Origin: an uncultured Thiocystis sp.
GTDB taxonomy: Bacteria > Pseudomonadota > Gammaproteobacteria > Chromatiales > Chromatiaceae
DNA: 64,000 bases
Reading direction: 5' to 3'
NCBI RefSeq assembly: GCF_903866365.1
Contig: NZ_CAIPNF010000027.1
Span: 1-64,000, forward strand
In this document: piece after piece, positions 36,736-46,374 of the stretch
How the letters are laid out: each line of letters starts with the position of its first letter
How positions within the stretch are numbered: the stretch's first letter is position 1
Position numbers and translations under genes: made by a program
The notes under the pieces: model-generated
Database searches by the model: none
What the model saw: only the letters and a program-made list of their open reading frames with translations
What the model was told of the DNA's origin: nothing

Positions 36736-37956
36736 ATGAATGTAAGGCGATATCGGGCACGGGACATGCGGGATGCGATGCGGCAGGTGCGCGAGCAGCA
36801 GGGCGCGGACGCGGTCATTCTCTCCAGCCGCCGGGTCGATGGGATGCTGGAAGTGGTGGCCGCGCTGGAACCCGCTCCGGCTGCCAGTGCGACCGGGTCC
36901 GATTCAGCCATGCGTTCCGCCCACACCCTCCCAGTCGATCCCGAACTGGCCGCCATGCGCCGGGAATTATCCGATTTGCGCACGCTCCTGATGCAACAGA
37001 GCGTCTGGAGCGAGCGCGATCAATGGGCGGTTCGCCATCCCCTGGCCGCCGAGTTTGTCGAGCGTCTGCAGAAATGCGGCTTCAGCGACAAACTGGCGCG
37101 CAGCCTCACGGGCAGCATTCATGAAGATTCGACGGCCGAGACCGCCTGGTCGCGTCTGCGCACCCGCCTTTCGGCCTCCATCGCCACGGCCATGCCCACC
37201 GTGCTCGAACAGGGTGGTATGCTTGCGCTGGTGGGATCGACCGGCGTTGGCAAGACCACGACCCTGAACCGTCTCGCGCTGCGTCAGATCCGGCGGATGG
37301 GTCGCGATTCGGTGATCCTCGTCACACTCGATCGGCAGCGCATCGGCGCGTACAAACAATTACAGGCGTTTGGTCAGATGGCCGGGATCCCCGTCACGCT
37401 GTTGGAAAGCGAACGGGATCTGGTCGCCTTGTCGAACCGGGCGGGAGACGGCAAACTGGTGTTGATCGATACCGAGGGACAGGCCGCGCGCGAGGCGGCC
37501 GAGCGAAATCTGTTCGCCAAGGTGCGCCACCAGATCCCGCTCGAGACCTGGTTGGTGATCCCGGCAACCCATCAGGCGATGGTGTTGCGGCAAGTGTTGC
37601 AATCGTTTCAGGGCAGCGAGCCATCGGCGCTGGTCCTGACGAAAGTTGACGAAGCGGAACAATTGGGCGAAACCTTGTCCGTCCTCCTCGAACAGCGTCT
37701 GGGTCTGGTGTTTTACAGCGATGGCCAGCGGATCGACGAGGATTTCCACAAGGCGGATACCACTTATCTCACACGTCTCGCGCTCCAGGAGCCGGCCCGA
37801 CCCGCGGAGATCGTCTTCGAGGACCACGCCGCTCCCGCCGCGTCCGCGCCGCTGAACCGAGCGCCCTTTGCCTCGCCGCCTCGGAATCCGCGCGAAACCA
37901 TGGTTTTGGAGTCGGTGTTGCCTTTCAGGAAAACCGTGCATGCAGTCCCCCATTAG
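36736..37956 (+). CDS. flhF: FlhF, SRP-type GTPase for polar flagellum placement
   Basis: A 406-aa protein. It starts MNVRRYRARDMRDAMRQVREQQGADAVILSSRRV, the FlhF B-domain entry. The G domain has the P-loop GSTGVGKT (167-174) and later LIDTEGQ and LTKVDEAEQLG motifs. FlhF fixes site and early assembly of polar flagella, opposed by FleN/FlhG. The gene overlaps flhG by 17 bases. Confidence 0.96.
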   Translation: MNVRRYRARDMRDAMRQVREQQGADAVILSSRRVDGMLEVVAALEPAPAASATGSDSAMRSAHTLPVDPELAAMRRELSDLRTLLMQQSVWSERDQWAVRHPLAAEFVERLQKCGFSDKLARSLTGSIHEDSTAETAWSRLRTRLSASIATAMPTVLEQGGMLALVGSTGVGKTTTLNRLALRQIRRMGRDSVILVTLDRQRIGAYKQLQAFGQMAGIPVTLLESERDLVALSNRAGDGKLVLIDTEGQAAREAAERNLFAKVRHQIPLETWLVIPATHQAMVLRQVLQSFQGSEPSALVLTKVDEAEQLGETLSVLLEQRLGLVFYSDGQRIDEDFHKADTTYLTRLALQEPARPAEIVFEDHAAPAASAPLNRAPFASPPRNPRETMVLESVLPFRKTVHAVPH

Positions 37957-38770
37957 GCACCGGCCGCTCTTGAGCATCGCGATTGCCAGCGGGAAGGGCG
38001 GCGTTGGCAAGACAAATGTCGCGGTCAATCTGGCCGTGTCGCTGGCCCGGCTGGGGCGGCGGGTGATGCTCTTCGACGCCGATCTCGGTCTGGCCAACGC
38101 GGATCTTCTGCTCGGACTGCGCCCCACGAAAAGCTTGCACGATCTGGTGGCGGGGACGGTGGACACCCTTGAAGAGATCCTGGTCGAGGGGCCGGATGGC
38201 CTGCTGCTGGTGCCGTCCGCCTCCGGTATCGGCACCATGGCGAATCTCACGCCGGTCGAGCATGCCGGGCTGATCCGCGCATTCAGCACCTATGACAAGC
38301 CGCTCGATGTCCTGATCGTCGATACGGCCGCGGGCGTGCAGGATTCGGTCACCAGTTTTTGCAAAGCGGTTCAACATGTGTTCGTGGTGGTCTGCGACGA
38401 GCCGGCCTCCTTGACGGATGCCTATGCCTTGATCAAGGTGCTGCGCCAGGAGCATGGCCTGCTGCGCTTTCGGGTGATCTGCAATATGCTGCGCACCCCC
38501 GAATCCGGACGGCGCCTGATGCGTAAATTATCCTCCGTGTGCGCGCAATATCTCCCTGACGTGATCTTGGATGCATCGGGTATGATTCCCATGGATGAAC
38601 ACCTGCGGCGCGCCGTGCAGAAACGCGAGCCAGTCGTGACGCTCTATCCCGGGAGTCTGTCGGGACAGGCGCTGATCGAGCTGGCCAGACAAGCCAATCG
38701 CTTGACGGTGTCCGAGACCGGCATGGGCGGGATCGGCTTTTTTGTCGAGCGGATGCTGCAACGTGCCTGA
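37940..38770 (+). CDS. flhG: FleN/FlhG, MinD-like ATPase controlling flagellar number
   Basis: A 276-aa ParA/MinD-family ATPase. The deviant Walker A is SGKGGVGKT (17-25), followed by VMLFDADLGLANADLLLGL and VLIVDTAAGVQDSV. The C terminus ends GFFVERMLQRA, a likely membrane-targeting helix. The N terminus is short and lacks the DQAxxLR activation motif of some FlhG proteins, like Pseudomonas FleN. FleN restrains FleQ and limits flagellar number. Its TGA overlaps the fliA ATG. Confidence 0.95.
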   Translation: MQSPIRHRPLLSIAIASGKGGVGKTNVAVNLAVSLARLGRRVMLFDADLGLANADLLLGLRPTKSLHDLVAGTVDTLEEILVEGPDGLLLVPSASGIGTMANLTPVEHAGLIRAFSTYDKPLDVLIVDTAAGVQDSVTSFCKAVQHVFVVVCDEPASLTDAYALIKVLRQEHGLLRFRVICNMLRTPESGRRLMRKLSSVCAQYLPDVILDASGMIPMDEHLRRAVQKREPVVTLYPGSLSGQALIELARQANRLTVSETGMGGIGFFVERMLQRA

Positions 38771-39516
38771 TGACTGCGAATCGCTCCTTGCCAGGTTATT
38801 CGGGTACCGCCGATCATTCGGAACAATTGGTGACGGCAAACCTCGATCTTGTGAGACGCATCGCCCACCATCTGGCGGCGCGTCTTCCCGCGTCGGTCCA
38901 AATCGAGGATTTGGTCCAATCCGGCATGATCGGCTTGATCGAGGCATCCCGTCAGTTTCAATGCGGGCAGGGGGCGACCTTTGCCACCTATGCGGGCATC
39001 CGCATCCGTGGCGCCATGATCGACGAACTGCGGCGTTCCGATTGGACGCCGCGTTCGGTGCATCGGAACAGCCGCCGGATTGCCGAGGCGATCCGGCAGG
39101 TGGAGGCGCGCGTGGGACGGGCGGCAACGGATCGCGAGATTGCCGGCGAACTCGGGGTCGCGATCGACGACTATCATGCGATGCTGCAGGATTCCGCCAG
39201 TGCGCAGATTCTTGGATTGGAAGATCTTTTCGGCGAGGATACTGACCCAGATCGCTGGTTGCCGGGCGGCGGTCCGGGACCGGGCGAACACTTCGAGCTG
39301 GATCGGTTGCGGACCTCGCTGGCGCAGGCTCTCGCGGGTTTGCCTGAAAAGGAACGCCTGGTGCTTGCCCTGTATTACGACGAGGAACTGAATCTCCGAG
39401 AAATCGGCGCCATTCTTGGCGTCACTGAATCGCGTGTGAGCCAGATTCGCAGCCAGGCACTCCACCGTTTGCGCGTCCGCCTGAGCGAGTGGATCCAGGA
39501 AGAAACTGGTTCATAA
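38770..39516 (+). CDS. fliA: FliA, flagellar sigma factor 28
   Basis: A 248-aa sigma factor. Region 2 shows VRRIAHHLAARLPASVQIEDLVQSGMIGLIEASRQF and FATYAGIRIRGAMIDELRRSDW; region 4 shows LPEKERLVLALYYDEELNLREIGAILGVTESRVSQIRSQAL. It drives late flagellar, chemotaxis and motor genes and is inhibited by FlgM, encoded at 50538. A matching FliA-type promoter lies before flgM. Start and previous stop overlap as TGATG. Confidence 0.97.
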   Translation: MTANRSLPGYSGTADHSEQLVTANLDLVRRIAHHLAARLPASVQIEDLVQSGMIGLIEASRQFQCGQGATFATYAGIRIRGAMIDELRRSDWTPRSVHRNSRRIAEAIRQVEARVGRAATDREIAGELGVAIDDYHAMLQDSASAQILGLEDLFGEDTDPDRWLPGGGPGPGEHFELDRLRTSLAQALAGLPEKERLVLALYYDEELNLREIGAILGVTESRVSQIRSQALHRLRVRLSEWIQEETGS

Positions 39517-39550
39517 TCGTCAACCCGGCTAATGCCATTGGGGGCTCCGT

Positions 39551-39937
39551 GTGGATAAAGGCATGAAAATTCTCATCGTGGACGACTTTTCCACGATGAG
39601 GCGCATTATCAAGAATCTGCTTCGCGAACTGGGGTTTAATAACACCATGGAAGCGGACGATGGCAGTACCGCGCTGCCGATGTTGAAGAATGGCGGTTTC
39701 GATTTTCTGGTGACGGACTGGAACATGCCGAATATGGAGGGGATCGATCTGCTGCGAGCGGTTCGCGCCGATCCGGCCCTGAAGACGCTTCCGGTCCTGA
39801 TGGTGACGGCCGAGGCCAAGCGGGATCAGATCGTCGAGGCGGCGCAGGCCGGCGTCAACGGCTACATTGTCAAGCCGTTTACCGCCGAGACGCTCAAGGA
39901 GAAGATCGACAAAATTTTCGAGCGCCTTGAAGCCTAG
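39551..39937 (+). CDS. cheY: CheY, chemotaxis response regulator
   Basis: A 128-aa stand-alone receiver. Acidic pocket residues sit in [12 protein letters not shown] (D11, D12), phospho-acceptor D56 in LVTDWNMP, and the switch threonine and lysine in MVTAEAK and YIVKPFT. GTG 39551 gives the family-typical MDKGMKI start with GGGGG upstream; ATG 39563 is possible. CheY-P binds the FliM N terminus. cheZ follows. Confidence 0.96.
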   Translation: MDKGMKILIVDDFSTMRRIIKNLLRELGFNNTMEADDGSTALPMLKNGGFDFLVTDWNMPNMEGIDLLRAVRADPALKTLPVLMVTAEAKRDQIVEAAQAGVNGYIVKPFTAETLKEKIDKIFERLEA

Positions 39938-40112
39938 GGACGCTGATGAGGATCGCGAGCGTGGCGGATGACCGGCCGATTGCGTTGCATCGACCGCAAA
40001 ATCTGGTACAGACCACCGTCGGTTCCAGCTCTCCCGCGCAAAGTTTCAAGATCCGAACTGTTGGTTATTGCGGCCAATCAAGCATCTATTGATGCCCGGC
40101 AAGGAATCATCG

Positions 40113-40883
40113 ATGGACAATGACGAAGAAAGCAAGGCATTCGAATTGAGCCTGGCGAGGCAATTGGTCGAGCATCTGGAAGCGGGCCATGGAGACCAAG
40201 CCGCCGAGGTGGTCCGCCAGCTGAGGATTCCCTATGAACGGGAACTCTTCGAGGAACTCGGCAAGCTGACACGCGATTTGCACGAGGCGCTGAACAGCTT
40301 TCGTGGCGATTCCCGCTTGGTGGAGCTCACGCGCGACGAGATTCCGGATGCGAAGGAACGCCTCAATTATGTCGTCACCATGACGGAGCAGGCGACCCAC
40401 CGGACGCTCAACGCGCTCGACGAGGGAATGCCGATCGCGGAATCGCTCCATGCGCGCTCGCTGGAACTCACGGACACCTGGAACCGGTTTCGCCAGCGCG
40501 AACTGTCGGTCGACGAATTCCGCGAATTTGCCCGTGCCCTGGATGTCTTTTTTGCCGCGAGCGGCGAAGAGACCGAGCGTTTGCGGTCGTTGATGTCCGA
40601 AGTCATGATGGCCCAGGATTTTCAGGATCTCACGGGGCAAATCATCCGCCGCGTCATCCGCCTGGTGCACGAGGTCGAAGAAAATCTGGTCGGACTGATT
40701 CGCTTGTCCAGCGCCCGCATGGAGCCTGGCAAGGCGGCGAAGCAGGCGGCGTCGGCGAAGGACGCGGAACCAGCCGGTCCGCAGAGTCACGGTCCCATCG
40801 TGCCCAATACTCGGGATACGGCTTCGAATGTCGTCAGTGGGCAGGACGACGTGGATGATTTGCTTTCCAGCCTGGGCTTCTAG
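40113..40883 (+). CDS. cheZ: CheZ, CheY-P phosphatase
   Basis: A 256-aa helical protein. The catalytic region contains VMMAQDFQDLTGQIIRRVI, with the glutamine that attacks the aspartyl phosphate of CheY. The C-terminal peptide DDVDDLLSSLGF is the CheY-tethering tail. ATG 40113 is chosen since AAGGAA is spaced six bases before it; ATG 40092 is upstream in frame. The 176-base gap before it shows no clear promoter. Confidence 0.95.
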   Translation: MDNDEESKAFELSLARQLVEHLEAGHGDQAAEVVRQLRIPYERELFEELGKLTRDLHEALNSFRGDSRLVELTRDEIPDAKERLNYVVTMTEQATHRTLNALDEGMPIAESLHARSLELTDTWNRFRQRELSVDEFREFARALDVFFAASGEETERLRSLMSEVMMAQDFQDLTGQIIRRVIRLVHEVEENLVGLIRLSSARMEPGKAAKQAASAKDAEPAGPQSHGPIVPNTRDTASNVVSGQDDVDDLLSSLGF

Positions 40884-40907
40884 CCCGCTGACATCAGGTG
40901 ATTTTGC

Positions 40908-43037
40908 ATGGCAATCGATCCGCAAGACGAGATTCTTCAGGATTTCCTGGTCGAGGCGGGGGAACTGCTCGAAGCGCTGAATGAGCAGCTGATCGATCTG
41001 GAGCAGAACCCCGAGGATCGAGATCTTCTGAACGCGGTCTTTCGCAGCTTCCACACGATCAAGGGTGGCGCGGGTTTTCTGAACCTCAACTCGATGGTGA
41101 TCATTTGTCACCATGCCGAGGACGTCTTCAATCTTCTGCGCAACAATCAGCGCAAGATCGAGCCCTTCCTGATGGATACCGTCCTGCGTGTCCTCGATGT
41201 GCTCAATGTCATGTTCGGCGATCTGAAGTCAGGCAACGAACCGGAACCCGCGCCCGATCAGCTGATCGAGGCCCTGGCGAAACTGGCGGTTCCGGGCGAA
41301 CAGTCGCGCGCGCCGGCGGAGACGCCCGAGTCCCTGCCGCCATCCCCGGCCAAACGGCCAGAGACGCCCGCGCGCGAAGCGATTCCAGTACCTGCCGCGC
41401 CGACGGCGACCTCCGAACGCACTCCCGCCAACGAGGAGGCTGAACGCGCGAATTCGAATGCCTCGGACGACATCACGGAAGCTGAGTTCGAGGCGCTGCT
41501 CAACATTATGTCTGGAACCGGCCAATCCGTCGCCGATACGCCTGCCGCGTCAGCGCCCACGCCCGAATCCTCATCCAGCGATCTGATTACAGCCGAGGAG
41601 TTCGATGCCCTGCTCGATCAGTTGCAGGGGCAGGGGGCGACGGAATCCAGCACGGCTCCAGCCGCTTCCCAGCCATCCGCGCCAGAGGTTCTGGCGCCGC
41701 GTCCGCCCGTTGAGGATCGGTCGGTCAGCGTCGTCGATGCCGCCGCGTTCGGCGAGAAAGAGGATGCCGGGGCATCTTCTTCAGCGAAGAGCCCGCGCGG
41801 GACCGCGGCCGGTGCCAGTGCCGAAACCTCGGTGCGGGTCGACACTCAGCGCCTGGACGAGATCATGAACCTGGTGGGCGAGCTGGTGCTGGTGCGCAAC
41901 CGCATGAGCATGCTGCGCACCCGCACCATGGACGAAGAGTTGGGCAAGGCGATTGGCGCGCTGGCGCTGGTCACGGCCGACCTGCAAACGGCGGTGATGA
42001 AGACCCGGATGCAGCCGATCAAGAAGGTCTTCAGCCGTTTCCCGCGCGTCGTGCGCGACCTGGCGCGCAGCCTGGGGAAGGAAATCGATCTGGAGATTTT
42101 CGGCGAAGAGACCGACCTGGACAAAAATCTGGTCGAGGCGCTGGCCGATCCGCTGGTCCATCTGATCCGCAATGCCGTCGATCATGGGGTCGAAATGCCC
42201 GAGGTGCGCGAGGCGCATGGCAAGTCGCGCAAGGGAACCATCGTGCTGGGCGCCGCCCAGGAAGGCGATCATATTTCACTGATCATCCAGGATGACGGAC
42301 GTGGTATGGACCCGGTGGTGTTGCGTCGCAAGGCCGTCGAGAAAGGGTTGTTGGAACCCACGATGGCCGAGCGCCTGAGCGATCGGGATTCGTTCAATCT
42401 GATTTTTCTGGCAGGACTCTCGACCAAGGACGAGATCTCCGACGTCTCCGGGCGCGGGGTCGGCATGGATGTCGTCAAGACACGCATCGCCCAACTTAAC
42501 GGCACGGTCGAAATCGACTCGGAAATCGGACGCGGGACCAAGCTGCTGGTCAAGTTGCCCTTGACCCTGGCCATTCTGCCGGCGTTGATGGTGATTCTGG
42601 ATGGACGCCGGTTCGCGATTCCGCTGGCGTCGGTCTCGGAGATTCTCGATCTCGATCTGACCCGTAGCCATTTTGTCGACGATCAGGAAGCCATCATGGT
42701 GCGCAGCCATGCCCTGCCGCTCTATTACATTGGGCGCTGGCTGCATCCCAACCGGCTGATCGAACCCAAGACCGAGGCGCATGTGGTTGTGGTGCATGTC
42801 GCGCAGCGCAAGGTCGGATTGGTCGTGGATGGACTGGTCGGTCAGGAGGAAGTAGTGATCAAACCGCTTGGCCGGGGGTTGCAGGGCGTCCCTGGGTTGG
42901 CGGGCGCGACCATCACGGGCGATGGCGGAATTGCCTTGATTATCGATGTCCCCGAGCTCCTGCGGCTCATGGGCCGTCCAGGGTATGGCGGACGCGGTTC
43001 GCGCGCCGTGCGTCAGATGGCGCAAGCGGGAGCCTGA
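40908..43037 (+). CDS. cheA: CheA chemotaxis histidine kinase
   Basis: A 709-aa kinase. The HPt domain has the phosphorylated histidine H49 in FHTIKGGAGF. Residues ~110-305 form a proline/alanine-rich linker with no evident P2 fold. It carries two short motifs, DDITEAEFEALLNIMSG (187-203) and DLITAEEFDALLDQLQG (225-241). The P3 dimerisation helix starts near 312 (RLDEIMNLVGELVLVRNRM). P4 has N- and G-box residues in LIRNAVDHG, DDGRGM and GRGVGMDV. The P5 CheW-like domain closes the protein. It is the kinase of the main motility array. Confidence 0.97.
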   Translation: MAIDPQDEILQDFLVEAGELLEALNEQLIDLEQNPEDRDLLNAVFRSFHTIKGGAGFLNLNSMVIICHHAEDVFNLLRNNQRKIEPFLMDTVLRVLDVLNVMFGDLKSGNEPEPAPDQLIEALAKLAVPGEQSRAPAETPESLPPSPAKRPETPAREAIPVPAAPTATSERTPANEEAERANSNASDDITEAEFEALLNIMSGTGQSVADTPAASAPTPESSSSDLITAEEFDALLDQLQGQGATESSTAPAASQPSAPEVLAPRPPVEDRSVSVVDAAAFGEKEDAGASSSAKSPRGTAAGASAETSVRVDTQRLDEIMNLVGELVLVRNRMSMLRTRTMDEELGKAIGALALVTADLQTAVMKTRMQPIKKVFSRFPRVVRDLARSLGKEIDLEIFGEETDLDKNLVEALADPLVHLIRNAVDHGVEMPEVREAHGKSRKGTIVLGAAQEGDHISLIIQDDGRGMDPVVLRRKAVEKGLLEPTMAERLSDRDSFNLIFLAGLSTKDEISDVSGRGVGMDVVKTRIAQLNGTVEIDSEIGRGTKLLVKLPLTLAILPALMVILDGRRFAIPLASVSEILDLDLTRSHFVDDQEAIMVRSHALPLYYIGRWLHPNRLIEPKTEAHVVVVHVAQRKVGLVVDGLVGQEEVVIKPLGRGLQGVPGLAGATITGDGGIALIIDVPELLRLMGRPGYGGRGSRAVRQMAQAGA

Positions 43038-43040
43038 CCG

Positions 43041-44111
43041 ATGGCGCTACGAGTCGTCGTGGTCGATGATTCCGGGTTTTTTCGGAGACGGATCGTCGAG
43101 ATTCTCAACGCCGACATCGGGATCGAAGTGGTCGGAACCGCCGCCAACGGTCTGGAGGGGATCGAGGTCGTCAAGCGTCTGAATCCGGACGTGGTGACCA
43201 TGGATATCGAGATGCCCGTGATGGATGGAATTACCGCGGTCCGTCGCATCATGGCGGAATCCCCAAGACCGGTTCTGATGTTCTCGACGCTGACGACCGA
43301 AGGCGCCAAGGCCACCCTGGATGCGCTGGACGCGGGCGCGATGGATTTTCTGCCCAAGCGATTCAGCGAAATCGCCAAGGACGAGGATGCCGCCAAGGTG
43401 ATGCTGCGCCGTCGTGTCCGCGCCTTGGCCCGCACTCGGCATCAGGCGCTCAGCCGCCCCGTGACCCGGGAGCGGCTGTCGACGCAAGAGCCTGAGCCAA
43501 TGGCTGCCGCGCGGCGGGCGCCGGTCAGCGCCATCCCGCTGCATGCATTGCGCGCCGTGCTCATCGGCACTTCGACCGGTGGCCCGGTCGCCCTTCAGGA
43601 AGTGTTGAAGGTACTGCCGAAAAGCTTTCCGTTGCCGATCATCCTGGTCCAGCACATGCCCGCGAGCTTCACCCCGGCCTTTGCGGAGCGTCTGAACAAT
43701 CTCTGCCAGATCGAGGTTCGCGAGGCGGTCTCGGGCGATGTGCTGAAGCCCGGCTGCGCGCTTCTGGCGCCCGGCGGTCAGCAGATGGTGCTGGAAGGGG
43801 GGGCGCAGACCCGTGTCAGGATCCAGGATAATCCGCCGGGCACCATTTACAAGCCGAGCGTCGATATCACCTTCCACTCGGCGGTCGCGGCATTGAAATC
43901 CCAGGTGCTCGCCGTGGTGCTGACCGGCATGGGGGCCGATGGCCGCGAAGGGACACGGGCACTGCAAGGGCAGGGCGCCCATGTCTGGGCACAGGATGCG
44001 GCCAGTTCGGTCGTGTTCGGCATGCCGGCGGCGGTGATCGAGGCCGGTCTCGCGGACCATGTTCTGGCGCTGAAGGATGTGGGGCCGGCACTGGTAAAGG
44101 GTTTCTGCTGA
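43041..44111 (+). CDS. cheB: CheB methylesterase/response regulator (second copy)
   Basis: A 356-aa protein with receiver domain (D9, D10, phospho-acceptor D55 in VTMDIEMPVMDG) and methylesterase domain (S178 in GTSTGGP, histidine in QHMPASFT, aspartate in TGMGADGREG). It is paired with cheA in the main operon, while its partner cheR is distant at 52916. It differs clearly from the first CheB at 1929. Confidence 0.96.
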   Translation: MALRVVVVDDSGFFRRRIVEILNADIGIEVVGTAANGLEGIEVVKRLNPDVVTMDIEMPVMDGITAVRRIMAESPRPVLMFSTLTTEGAKATLDALDAGAMDFLPKRFSEIAKDEDAAKVMLRRRVRALARTRHQALSRPVTRERLSTQEPEPMAAARRAPVSAIPLHALRAVLIGTSTGGPVALQEVLKVLPKSFPLPIILVQHMPASFTPAFAERLNNLCQIEVREAVSGDVLKPGCALLAPGGQQMVLEGGAQTRVRIQDNPPGTIYKPSVDITFHSAVAALKSQVLAVVLTGMGADGREGTRALQGQGAHVWAQDAASSVVFGMPAAVIEAGLADHVLALKDVGPALVKGFC

Positions 44112-44855
44112 ATGGATATCCTGAGCATGGCCGGGATCCTGCTGGGTCTCGTCGCCATCCTGGGGGGCGCGGTCGCGAAAGGTAGCAGTCTGGGGGCGCT
44201 CTGGAATCTGGCCGCCTTTGTCATTGTGATCATCGGCACCCTGGGCGCCACGCTGGTGCAGACGCGTGCCCCGATCTTTTTGCATGCCTTCAAGATCGTG
44301 CCCTGGGTGTTCATGCCGCCCAGTCTCAACCCGCGATCCATGATCGTGCGTATCGTCGAATGGTCCCATCTGTCGCGCAAGGAAGGTCTGCTGGGCCTGG
44401 AGGATCAGTCGGAAGTGGAAACCGATCCCTTTGTTCGCAAGGGACTTCAACTGCTGGTTGACGGGACCGAGCCGCTGGCGTTGCGGCAAATTCTGGAAGC
44501 GGATCTGGACAACCGCGAAGCCTTCGATCTGCAGGGCGCCAAGGTGTTCGAGAGCATGGGAATCTATTCGCCGACGCTGGGGATCATTGGCGCCGTTATG
44601 GGACTGATGGCGGTCATGCAGAATCTGGCCGATCCCAGCAAGCTTGGACATGGCATCGCGGCGGCTTTCGTCGCGACCATCTACGGCGTTGGCCTGGCCA
44701 ATTTGCTTTTTCTACCCATGTACAACAAACTCAAGGGAATCGTTCAGGCACGGACAAATTATCAGACGATGCTGCTTGAAGGCTTGATTGCGATTGCCGA
44801 GGGTGAAAATCCGCGTCATATCGAAAACAAGCTGAACGGCTTTATCCAGGGCTGA
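44112..44855 (+). CDS. motC: MotC/PomA-type flagellar stator protein
   Basis: A 247-aa MotA-family protein with four membrane helices. Features are GLVAILGGAVAKGSSLGALWN, the cytoplasmic HLSRKEGLLGLEDQ and the channel block ESMGIYSPTLGIIGAVMGLMAVMQNL with HGIAAAFVATIYGVGLANLLFLP. It begins directly after the cheB stop, as motCD does in Pseudomonas. It forms the second flagellar stator with MotD. Confidence 0.93.
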   Translation: MDILSMAGILLGLVAILGGAVAKGSSLGALWNLAAFVIVIIGTLGATLVQTRAPIFLHAFKIVPWVFMPPSLNPRSMIVRIVEWSHLSRKEGLLGLEDQSEVETDPFVRKGLQLLVDGTEPLALRQILEADLDNREAFDLQGAKVFESMGIYSPTLGIIGAVMGLMAVMQNLADPSKLGHGIAAAFVATIYGVGLANLLFLPMYNKLKGIVQARTNYQTMLLEGLIAIAEGENPRHIENKLNGFIQG

Positions 44856-44864
44856 CAACCGGTC

Positions 44865-45779
44865 ATGGCGAGGCGAAAAAAGCAGGAAGAGCACGGGAAC
44901 CATGAGGCATGGGCGATCCCTTATGGCGATCTGGTCACCCTCCTGATGGCCTTTTTTGTCGTGATGTACGCCGTGTCCGTGGTCGACGCCGGCAAATACC
45001 GTGTCTTGTCCAACTCGCTGGTCGAGGCCTTCGGCTCGCAGGTGCCGGTGGATCCTATCCAGATCGGGGAACCGAGTCTTGCACTGAATCTAATGAGCGA
45101 CGATGTGCATCGTTCGCTTGTACCGATCGAGATTGAGAGCGGCGCTACGTCCCGGCAAGGCGAGATGACCATCCAGGATCTGTTATCGCCGTCGGATGTC
45201 GCCATCGAAAACACACTTGAGTTGCTCGAAGGCGAGGAACGCGCTCGCATTCTCAACGAAATCGGAGAACTGTCCGAGGAGATCGAGTCATCGCTCGGAT
45301 CGCTGATCCAGGATGACGAGATCCAGGTGACGCGCAAACCCTACTGGCTTGAGATTGCGATCAACTCCAACCTCCTGTTTTCGAGCGGATCCGCGACGCT
45401 GGAACCAGTTGCGCGTCCCGTGCTTGAGAACGTGGCCGCGATCCTTGCCAAGCGGGACGCGCGGATCCATGTCGAGGGCCACACCGATAATTTACCGATC
45501 AGCAATTCGACCTATCCGTCCAATTGGGAGCTGTCGTCCGGTCGCGCCGCGACGGTCGTCAACCTCTTCGCTCAGAATGGGGTCGATCCGGAGCGGATGG
45601 TCGCGATCGGATATGCCGAATTTCAGCCACTGGCCAGCAACGCGGCGGATAAAGGGCGGGCGCGGAATCGTCGTGTCGCGGTGATCGTGCTGCCGGGCCC
45701 GCCGCCGCGTTCGGGTAAGGCCATCGAGCCCGAGCGGCTGCGCAGCGACTACGAAGCCGAGATCGGGCGAATTCAATAA
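44865..45779 (+). CDS. motD: MotD-type flagellar stator protein
   Basis: A 304-aa MotB-family protein. The TM helix GDLVTLLMAFFVVMYAVS carries the ion-relay aspartate D22. The OmpA-like domain shows LLFSSGSATLEPVARPVLENVA, HVEGHTDNLPI and NWELSSGRAATVVNLF. It lies 9 bases after motC. Ion choice (proton or sodium) cannot be told from sequence alone. Confidence 0.94.
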   Translation: MARRKKQEEHGNHEAWAIPYGDLVTLLMAFFVVMYAVSVVDAGKYRVLSNSLVEAFGSQVPVDPIQIGEPSLALNLMSDDVHRSLVPIEIESGATSRQGEMTIQDLLSPSDVAIENTLELLEGEERARILNEIGELSEEIESSLGSLIQDDEIQVTRKPYWLEIAINSNLLFSSGSATLEPVARPVLENVAAILAKRDARIHVEGHTDNLPISNSTYPSNWELSSGRAATVVNLFAQNGVDPERMVAIGYAEFQPLASNAADKGRARNRRVAVIVLPGPPPRSGKAIEPERLRSDYEAEIGRIQ

Positions 45780-45813
45780 TGATGGGTTTTGCAATGAACC
45801 GCGCGAGGATGTA

Positions 45814-46296
45814 ATGACTGCAGAAGACACGAGCGTGAATGCCAGGGGAACTTCTTCGTCGTATGTGACGTTCAGTCTGGAGGACGAGACTTACGCCATC
45901 GATGTATTACAGGTTCAGGAAGTCCTGAAACTCACCGAAATCGCACCGGTTCCCGGTGTGCCCGATTACATTCTCGGCATCATCAATCTGCGTGGCGATG
46001 TGGTCACCGTCATCGATGCCCGCCGGCGCATGCTGCTTCCCGAGCGCGTGCCCGACGATGCCTCCCGGATCGTGATCATCGATGTCGATAATCAGAATGT
46101 CGGCATCCTGGTCGATTCGGTTGCGGAGGTCGTGCGGATACCGCCGGATGCGGTCGATCCCGCGCCCGCGGTCGGTAACGATCAGACGAGCCGCTTTATC
46201 CTGGGCGTCAGCAGTACCGAGGAGGGACTAACGATCCTGATCGATCTCAATAAATTGTTGTCCGACGATGAATGGGCGGCGATTCGCGAACGTTAG
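45814..46296 (+). CDS. cheW: CheW, chemoreceptor-kinase coupling protein
   Basis: A 160-aa single CheW domain: YVTFSLEDETYAIDVLQVQEVLKL, VPDYILGIINLRGDVVTVIDAR and GILVDSVAEVVRIPPDAV. It couples CheA to receptors in polar arrays. The Pseudomonas-type parC and parP genes that often precede cheW here are absent. It lies 34 bases after motD. Confidence 0.96.
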   Translation: MTAEDTSVNARGTSSSYVTFSLEDETYAIDVLQVQEVLKLTEIAPVPGVPDYILGIINLRGDVVTVIDARRRMLLPERVPDDASRIVIIDVDNQNVGILVDSVAEVVRIPPDAVDPAPAVGNDQTSRFILGVSSTEEGLTILIDLNKLLSDDEWAAIRER

Positions 46297-46374
46297 CCGT
46301 CCCTCCGCGGCAGTTGCACTGGCGTCATCGTTGTGTTGTCCGCCCCGGCGATGCGGAACGCTCAGGAGATTTCC

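Noticed and set aside
37940-38000. Truncated FlhG because the DQAxxLR motif is missing
   Set aside because: Pseudomonas-type FleN also lacks this N-terminal motif, so the short start is normal for this branch.
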